Source: Dongshaea marina (lineage in GTDB: Bacteria; Pseudomonadota; Gammaproteobacteria; Enterobacterales; Aeromonadaceae). From it: a stretch of 64,000 bases of DNA. Below the pieces are notes generated by a model. That model ran no database searches. It worked only from the letters and a program-made list of their open reading frames with translations, and was not told the origin of the DNA. How positions within the stretch are numbered: position 1 is the stretch's first letter; the number at the start of each line of letters is the position of its first letter. Positions 58,933 through 64,000 of this stretch are shown here, one piece after another. The stretch is from NCBI RefSeq assembly GCF_003072645.1, contig NZ_CP028897.1:1625658-1689657 (forward strand), read 5' to 3'. The position numbers and the translations under genes are program-made.

Positions 58933-59219
58933 ATGAAAATTGAAAAAGTCGCCAATGTTCTAAAGGTGCTTGGTCATCCCAAGCGATTAATTATCTATAA
59001 GAACGTGGTAGAATCCGGGGCTCTTGGGATCTCAGTCGGGGAGCTAAAAAAACGCCTAAACATCCCCTCTTCAACACTATCCCATCATATTGCTTGTCTC
59101 ATTGCTGTTGGTCTTTTGAGCCAACGACGTGAGGGCGAACACTGTTTTGTGTCGCTGAGTATCAATATCTTTCGGCGATGCTTGATTTTACCCTTGAAGA
59201 GGGCTGTGTTTATGAGTGA
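58933..59219 (+). pseudogene. arsR: ArsR-family repressor, one base short
   Basis: The N-terminal winged HTH (PSSTLSHHIACLIAVGLLSQRREG) is intact. After H-C-F the frame is wrong: the other frame reads A-E-Y-Q-Y-L-S-A-M-L-D-F-T-L-E-E-G-C-V-Y-E to TGA 59219, the typical ArsR C-terminal helix with Cys. One extra base near the T4 run (59145-59148) restores a 95-residue protein. Unlike common ars operons it lies at the 3' end, after a terminator, with its own AAGGAG site and a TATAAC box near 58910. Confidence 0.75.
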
Positions 59220-59708
59220 GCCTGGAACATATTTGGTACTGATCATGGTCGGCTCTGGTTCGAATAGGCTGGTGATCTGGACTCGAAAATCAACTCAGAG
59301 CATTTGGCGATAAAGGGGATGAGCCTAGAGTTTTTTCGGATTAATCCGGTTCATTATGTTCAGGCTTTGCTAAGCTGACTTTCTTCAGCAGAGCGGCCAA
59401 GGGCGTGGTTGCATCGCAACAAGCGAGAGGCATGGGTGGAATTGCCTCCTGGCAATGAAACGGGAGGCAGGATGCCGAGCTGGTGAGGATGCCCATGGAT
59501 GGGCATCGCCGAACTGGTAAGGATTATCATGGATGATAATCGGTATTGCGAGTCAGCGTGTAAAGCCAGAGATTAATTACAGCATTGGCTCCATCTATGG
59601 AGAAAATGCTCTAGTTACCTATATACCCAGAGATGAAAAGAGCCTCATCAAAGAGGCTCGAGTTCACTGCATGACCCTGGGGGCCATCTTATGATGAAAA
59701 CCCGGTAC
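59220..59708. repeat. Repeat-rich intergenic region
   Basis: The 490-bp gap carries the phrase GGCAGGATGCCGAGCTGG also found in block 2 (about 3909), and two ATGGAT-loop hairpins. A C-A-rich start may be the arsR end. No gene is supported. Confidence 0.5.
59488..59541. repeat. Two ATGGAT-loop hairpins
   Basis: Two neighbouring 7-bp stems (59488-59494 with 59501-59507; 59522-59528 with 59535-59541) close ATGGAT. The stems GATGCCC and GATTATC are different, while the sequences between them repeat the phrase GAACTGGTAAGGAT-like. Confidence 0.8.
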
Positions 59709-60341
59709 TTAATGGTTTTTCTTGATTAACAGGTAATTTATGAGTCGAGACAAATAATCTACTTTCTGCCGGGCATTGCTTCCTCGTAACTTTTGCAGAC
59801 AAATCTGGTACTTCCCATTAATAATAAACTCCGGAACACCGTACACCTTATAGCTCTTTATGAGTTGATTATATTGGTTAATCATTCCCTCAACCTGGAG
59901 GTTGCTCCATGCCTGATCAAATAGCTCCCCATTCACCTCGTTGGCAACAAACAACTTCTTGATGTCCGATTCATCACTTAGATTCTTATGTTCAAGTTGA
60001 ATTGAATTAAATAATACCGGCGTCATCTTTTCTGTCACCCCTAATAACTGAGCTACGGCAAAGGCATGTTGTAGTAACGGGCCTGAAGGACCACCGAGTA
60101 AGGCGAGTGGAACTCTTTTAAACTCAGTCCCTGCTGGGATTTTTGATTTTAAATATTCGGTAATAGGTTCAAATTGGTAGCAGTGCGGGCAAAAATAGGA
60201 AAAAAATTCCATAAGCTGGGGGTTTTCTGTGCTAACCTGTTTTACAATTATATAGTTCACACCTTTCTTGAACAGAGGTTCAGCCTGCGAGCTTAAAGAG
60301 GTGAATGTTCCAAGAAGTATTATCAACAACCATCTTTTCAT
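59709..60341 (-). CDS. DsbA-like periplasmic thiol oxidoreductase
   Basis: The 210-residue precursor has a signal peptide ending S-S-Q-A, then a thioredoxin fold with the active site C-P-H-C (Cys51, Cys54) exactly as in DsbA, an inserted helical domain, and the cis-proline loop Y-G-V-P-E-F. It probably forms disulfides in the periplasm; it may be a secondary DsbA. The adjacent sigma-factor gene is on the same strand about 370 bp away. Confidence 0.88.
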   Translation of the reverse strand: MKRWLLIILLGTFTSLSSQAEPLFKKGVNYIIVKQVSTENPQLMEFFSYFCPHCYQFEPITEYLKSKIPAGTEFKRVPLALLGGPSGPLLQHAFAVAQLLGVTEKMTPVLFNSIQLEHKNLSDESDIKKLFVANEVNGELFDQAWSNLQVEGMINQYNQLIKSYKVYGVPEFIINGKYQICLQKLRGSNARQKVDYLSRLINYLLIKKNH

Positions 60342-60494
60342 GTCTGTTACCTATGAGGTTTTCAGGTTTTTTGGATTTATCTATTCATTGGGATCAAGAT
60401 TACAAATAAGAGCTGTATCCAGATCTTATTTGTAATATTTTATTTGATTTATTTGTTATAAGTTAAATTGTTACCATAAATATAAAAGTAAATT

Positions 60495-60655
60495 GGTTAT
60501 GTCTCAGATCCGTTGCTCATACAAAGGTGTACTGATTTCAAGGTCACCAACCTTCTGCCGCAGGGATGCGGCAGCAGAGGCTCCATGGAAGGATACACAC
60601 CGTGTTGGTGAGACATGAAATCAGACATCAACATCAGTATTCATTTTCTGAGGAG
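60495..60655. repeat. Dispersed repeat family 2, copy B
   Basis: This is the inverse of 40720-40905, with most 10-20-base blocks identical. It lies between the sigma-factor and DsbA-like genes. The hairpin at 60555-60574 is perfect here but degenerate in copy A. Confidence 0.8.
60555..60574. repeat. AGGGAT-loop hairpin
   Basis: A 7-bp stem (60555-60561 with 60568-60574) closes AGGGAT, the complement of ATCCCT. Confidence 0.75.
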
Positions 60656-60708
60656 CATGGAGTTCGCTGGTGCTGTGGTGCATCAATGTCATGGTATGGA
60701 GTTATCTA

Positions 60709-61266
60709 TCAGATGCTATAGGTTGATGTTTTTCTATGGCAGCAGACCTTTGAAGATTCATCTTCTTCAACAGCACACAGATCAGCCATGATCTCCTTCA
60801 GGCTCTCTCTGGCACGCAACAGCCGGGATTTCAAGGCTGGTAATGTTATCCCCATTTCTGCTGCAACCTCTTTCTGTTGCCGACGTTCTAAGTCACATTC
60901 ACGCAATAGGGTGCGTGTAGCCTCTGGTAGTTTATTCATCGCCTCAGGCAGACATTCTGTCAGGGTTACCAACTCGGATTGCTCCACTCCGGCCGGAAAG
61001 TCAATCTTATCTATGTCAACACAGTCTCTATTGCGCCTATGTTCATCGGTGATCAAATTCTTAGCGCTTCGATAAATCCAGGCCCGAGGTTGAGCCATAT
61101 CGCAGAAGCTGTTGAAATTGTCTCTTGCTTTCAGAAATAATTCACTTAGAAGATCTTTAGCTTTTTCTGGATCAGCCACTCTTGACAATAAAAACATGTA
61201 AAACTCATCCTGATGTTGATCCCAAAACTCAGTTATACATGAGTTAAATGATTCGATACTTTTCAT
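60709..61266 (-). CDS. ECF-type sigma factor (SigZ-like) with Cys-rich end
   Basis: The 185-residue protein has a region 2 (about 20-85, with K-A-K-D-L-L-S-E-L-F-L-K-A and P-R-A-W-I-Y-R-S-A-K-N) and a region 4 (about 105-160, with L-P-E-A-T-R-T-L-L and the HTH K-E-V-A-A-E-M-G). The last 20 residues carry Cys175-Cys176 beside His177, a possible metal or redox sensor. No anti-sigma gene is next to it. Regulation might be through this tail; this is inference. Confidence 0.85.
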   Translation of the reverse strand: MKSIESFNSCITEFWDQHQDEFYMFLLSRVADPEKAKDLLSELFLKARDNFNSFCDMAQPRAWIYRSAKNLITDEHRRNRDCVDIDKIDFPAGVEQSELVTLTECLPEAMNKLPEATRTLLRECDLERRQQKEVAAEMGITLPALKSRLLRARESLKEIMADLCAVEEDESSKVCCHRKTSTYSI

Positions 61267-61632
61267 TAATCTACCTTCTGATTAAAGCTTAAAATTTCTC
61301 TATCGAGGAGTCATGCTTTCCTATCACAGCTAGCTACAGGAGCCGGAATAGACTTTGAGCTCGATGTTGATCGATTCATCAATAGAGCCCAGAAAATAAT
61401 GTTGCAAATTTGATTCAGAAATTCCAGGCACAGCTCTAACGCCTCCTCGAGAGTGTCTTATGATGGCTCACTTTAAGAACAGTGATTAGATTCGTATGTG
61501 GCCTAAGTCAAACCAATTGCAACTTCCATAAAACTAGTTTTATGGAAATGAATTGTAGCCTATCTCTTAGAGCATAACAACGTTGATTGAGCTAACAGAA
61601 AAACCAACCCCCAGGGTAAAGAAATCATCGTT
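61267..61632. other. Intergenic region, no gene seen
   Basis: About 370 bp with no supported frame. TAAAACTAGTTTTA at about 61531-61544 is a perfect short palindrome. Confidence 0.4.
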
Positions 61633-61842
61633 TTGCCACAAGGCTTGGCAGAGAGTCTGAGCCACAGAGGGGCTGAAATCATCAGGATTACTGAGGATTA
61701 TTTGAGATCCGGGACCTTGTGGATTGTTCGCGGTGAGCACCATGCCTTGTGTATTAGGAGGGAGACTATCTTTTCAACTCGCCGTGGGTCTGCATCGGCA
61801 TGTACCCTGAGCCCTTGGTCTGAGAGCTGGTCGCGATGTTAG
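61633..61842 (+). CDS. Doubtful small frame
   Basis: The frame (69 residues) contains an ordered-looking start MPQGLAESLSHRGAEIIRITEDYLRSGTLWIVRGEHHALC, then becomes unlike protein. No ribosome site is clear. It could be the remnant of a longer gene entering from about 61600. I do not recognise a family. Confidence 0.2.
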   Translation: MPQGLAESLSHRGAEIIRITEDYLRSGTLWIVRGEHHALCIRRETIFSTRRGSASACTLSPWSESWSRC

Positions 61843-61889
61843 CGAGGGTGATTTATAGTTTTTAATATTGCTTTCATCAGGAGGCATGA

Positions 61890-62392
61890 ATGAAATGCTC
61901 CCTGCTTGCCATCGCGTTACCATCACCGGATGTGCCACTCGTCCAGCGGAGCGTACGGAATATACCAAGCTGCAGCCTCTTGAGAGCGGCTGGAGTCGTA
62001 TCTATGTGAGTGCGGGGAGATATGCTGGAGTAAAGTTGTGGAGTGTTCACCAGGTCGGCCCCGTCTTCGTCGATGACCAACATGTGGGGAATACCGCAAA
62101 AGATGAGCATTTTGTGGTTGACCTGCGACTAGGGAGCTATGAGGAATATTGTGAACCAGAGCAGCCGGACAGGAACCGGGTTGAAAAACGCCAGTTCAGA
62201 TTTAATGCTGGAGAGACGTATTACTTAAGCTGTGAAATGTCGAATAAAGGGGTTGGGATCGGCTTTGGCATGGTTGGCGCTATTTTCTCAAAATACTTAA
62301 CCAAATCCTATTTAGCAGAAAAGACGATGAGTGACCCGGATAGCAAACTTGTTGCATACAAGAGATTGCAGCCCACACCCCTGAATAAATAG
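61890..62392 (+). pseudogene. DUF2846-like lipoprotein, one base short
   Basis: ATG 61890 with AGGAGG gives MKCSLLAIAL; one additional C at 61920-61921 continues P-I-T-G-C-A-T-R-P, a perfect lipobox, and joins the long frame to 62392 (167 residues). The mature part S-R-I-Y-V-S-A-G-R-Y, a G-P-V-F-V-D-D turn and F-N-A-G-E-T-Y-Y-L resemble DUF2846 lipoproteins. Without the extra base the longer frame begins at 61868 or 61886 with no signal peptide. Confidence 0.6.
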
Positions 62393-62513
62393 CTTCATTT
62401 TGACTCGCTTTAGTAAAGATCTGACATGCATCCGCGCCATCACGAGATGAGAGCAGATAATTGAGACTCTAGGTGAGCGAGAGCTGATGACTGGGTGAGT
62501 TATTTAGGCAAGT

Positions 62514-63018
62514 GGCATGTCATTAATGCTGCAACTTGGTGGAGCTTTCCTCTGAAGACTTCTGCCATCTTTAAGCCGACGTATCGACCAATCGAAGGGA
62601 GATCGGGAATGGAGACAAATTGCGGGCCGGTATAGGGTGTGGGCTTTTTGGTAAAGTGGACTGGATCTGCCTTGAGTGTCTCCTTTAGAACAAACTCAGA
62701 GAATGGTACTGACTGTAGGTACTCCTGATTATATGTAGAAAACCGCGAGCCCGGGGGACAGCATACCAGCCATCAGTATTTGCAACTTGCCTAATATACT
62801 CTTTCGAAAGCCCTGGTCACCAATTCATGAACATAGCCTTGATCCGGCAGGGGCATCCCTATGTAGGGTTCATGTTCGGATGCGGCTAAAACAACTTTAT
62901 CTCTGGCTATAGCAAGATTGGCCACGAACAGTGCAAATATCAAAGGGAGAAAGAACAGGTTGCGCCCTGGGGATAGCCAATCTGGACAAGTATGTATCGC
63001 GGGTGGTGGGCTACTCAT
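62514..63018 (-). pseudogene. Chimeric remnant of two solute-binding proteins
   Basis: The 5' part (63018 to about 62795) encodes a signal peptide and the SBP_bac_3 start VVLAASEHEPYIGMPLPDQG, then V-H-E-L-V-T-R-A-F-E. At about 62795 it passes into the C-terminal part of a sugar ABC binding protein: S-K-E-Y-I-R-Q-V-A-N-T-D-G-W, a P-P-G-S-R-F-S-T-Y motif, S-V-P-F-S-E and P-Y-T-G-P-Q-F-V-S-I-P-D, ending at 62514. The latter needs one more C at the run 62753-62757. The gene is not functional as it stands. Confidence 0.65.
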
Positions 63019-63195
63019 AACTCTCCTCCCTGAGAGTCTATGCGATCTGGAGATCTTTTCCTGCTCTAATTGTAGTTTAGTGGGAGAGCATATCTGCTCT
63101 GCGATAATCGAGCGGCTTTGCGCTTATAAATCTTTGCCAGGGATTTTGCAGCATTATCTGCAGATTACAGGCTGCTTAAGTCGAAGAGGGAAGAG

Positions 63196-63402
63196 ATGAG
63201 CCTGCAGATGGACGCCTTGATGGGAATGCTTCAAAGGGGCCGGTGCGTTACCTGGCGATTAGAAGAGCTTAACGGGTTGTCTTACTGCAAGGTCACACAC
63301 CCTGAAGGGACGGGCTCACTTGGATGGTTAACGTTCGATTTAAGTCAAGTCCATATTTACCAAAAAGCCTTTGTTTACTCACTAAGCAGGCTCTTCTCTT
63401 AG
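63196..63402 (+). CDS. Small hypothetical protein, 68 residues
   Basis: A GGAAGAG site precedes ATG 63196. The product MSLQMDALMGMLQRGRCVTWRLEELNGLSYCKVT... has no signal or membrane segment and resembles no family known to me. Coding status is uncertain. Confidence 0.35.
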   Translation: MSLQMDALMGMLQRGRCVTWRLEELNGLSYCKVTHPEGTGSLGWLTFDLSQVHIYQKAFVYSLSRLFS

Positions 63403-63753
63403 CTTAAATGAACACGCTTCTACTATAGAAATAGATGCTAACATGACCTGGTGAAGCTTGTTGCATCGGGCTTAGTAGTATACGATACGATAATCATTTT
63501 AAATAAAAAAGTCTGAATTCCATTGATAAAAGTATGGTTCTAGGAATGTATGTTAACGAGTCTTTTTAAGAGGGTTGATATTGAAATGTGTTTCTGTTAA
63601 CTGCTCCAATGGTGGTGTGAATGCAGATAACTTTATGCAATAAATCGGTTAGGACTTTGCATTCATGCAATTAACTTTCTAGATTGTCGGTGGTAACATA
63701 AGAGTAATTCTTCCTCTACCTGATGGTCCAAAATTATAAGGTATGATGATAAA
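63403..63753. other. AT-rich promoter region of the LysR gene
   Basis: The 350-bp AT-rich gap contains no gene. TATGATAAAAT-like boxes near 63740 and the AAGGT at 63739 probably serve the LysR gene. Confidence 0.4.
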
Positions 63754-64000
63754 ATGCTTTCTAAAACACTAGACTGGGACTTATTGAGAATTTTCTTCGT
63801 CATTTGTAAAACCGGCTCTCTTTCAAAGGCCAGTGATTATCTAAATATAAATCAGTCTACAATTTCACGCAAGCTTGCGAGACTTGAATTAAAATTAGGT
63901 GTTAGACTATTTGATAGAGTTTACAGTGGCCTTAAAGTAACTGATGAGGGTATTCAATTACTTGATTCAGTTAATAAAATAGACGTGGAAGTTAATAATA
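63754..64000 (+). CDS. LysR-family regulator, N-terminal part
   Basis: The frame from ATG 63754 runs off the window. The 82 residues show the LysR HTH: W-D-L-L-R-I-F-F-V-I-C-K-T-G-S-L-S-K-A-S, then N-I-N-Q-S-T-I-S-R-K-L-A-R-L-E, L-G-V-R-L-F-D-R and G-L-K-V-T-D-E-G. It is AT-rich compared with the rest of the window. Confidence 0.9.
   Translation, partial: MLSKTLDWDLLRIFFVICKTGSLSKASDYLNINQSTISRKLARLELKLGVRLFDRVYSGLKVTDEGIQLLDSVNKIDVEVNN

Overview
The window reads as chromosome of a gammaproteobacterium of moderate GC. Evidence for this is the conserved block bcp-gcvR // dapA-bamC-purC, the feoABC operon with a small cysteine-bearing FeoC, and the yffB-dapE-ypfN neighbourhood. The species cannot be named from the sequence alone. 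Housekeeping and transport genes alternate with AT-rich accessory stretches and with long gene-free blocks built from dispersed repeats.

Layout. 1-9.3 kb: the tail of a papain-like protease, a repeat block, a lone solute-binding protein, a small lipoprotein, a REC-DUF3369 regulator, a second repeat block, a MATE exporter, a Dyp-type peroxidase, and a two-gene PhnD-like binding protein / sensor kinase operon. 9.5-17.4 kb: a fructose-type PTS enzyme II (frame-disrupted) diverges from a lactose/chitobiose-type PTS operon (IIC, IIB, IIA) that encloses an Ntn-hydrolase asparaginase and an M17 aminopeptidase. A strong CRP-like site lies upstream, and an IS481-transposase-like protein that appears to have lost its catalytic residues lies downstream. 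17.5-24.6 kb: a solute-binding protein, then about 400-bp direct repeats flanking an AT-rich insert (IS200-like element plus a lipopolysaccharide-kinase-like gene), then ypfN, an M15 peptidase, dapE, yffB and another lone binding protein. 25-34.3 kb: two malic enzymes, an accessory patch with a serine-recombinase remnant and a DUF4145 protein, and feoABC behind a plausible FNR-type promoter. 34.5-47.3 kb: tandem secreted trypsin-like proteases, an AEC carrier, a gamma-glutamylcyclotransferase, an e(P4)-type acid phosphatase, UraA, an OYE/LysR divergent pair, a cation/proton antiporter and a GGDEF protein. 47.3-52.4 kb: msrA, bcp, gcvR, dapA, bamC, purC. 52.4-64 kb: small orphan genes, a Rap1a/Tai-like immunity protein, an arsD-arsA-acr3-arsR arsenic cluster, a DsbA-like oxidoreductase, an ECF sigma factor, decayed binding-protein genes and the start of a LysR gene.

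Two window-wide patterns stand out. First, at least twelve intergenic hairpins share the loop ATCC(C/A)T or its complement, while their stems are perfectly paired but unrelated in sequence. Second, eight otherwise intact or recognisable genes each fit their family only if one base is added, usually in a short homopolymer (PTS IIABC, dapE, a binding protein, maeA, the AEC carrier, arsR, a lipoprotein, a sugar-binding-protein remnant). This looks more like base undercalling in the assembly than mass gene decay. The most promising candidate for an undescribed system is the PTS-asparaginase-aminopeptidase operon, which could import and dismantle a sugar-amino-acid conjugate.
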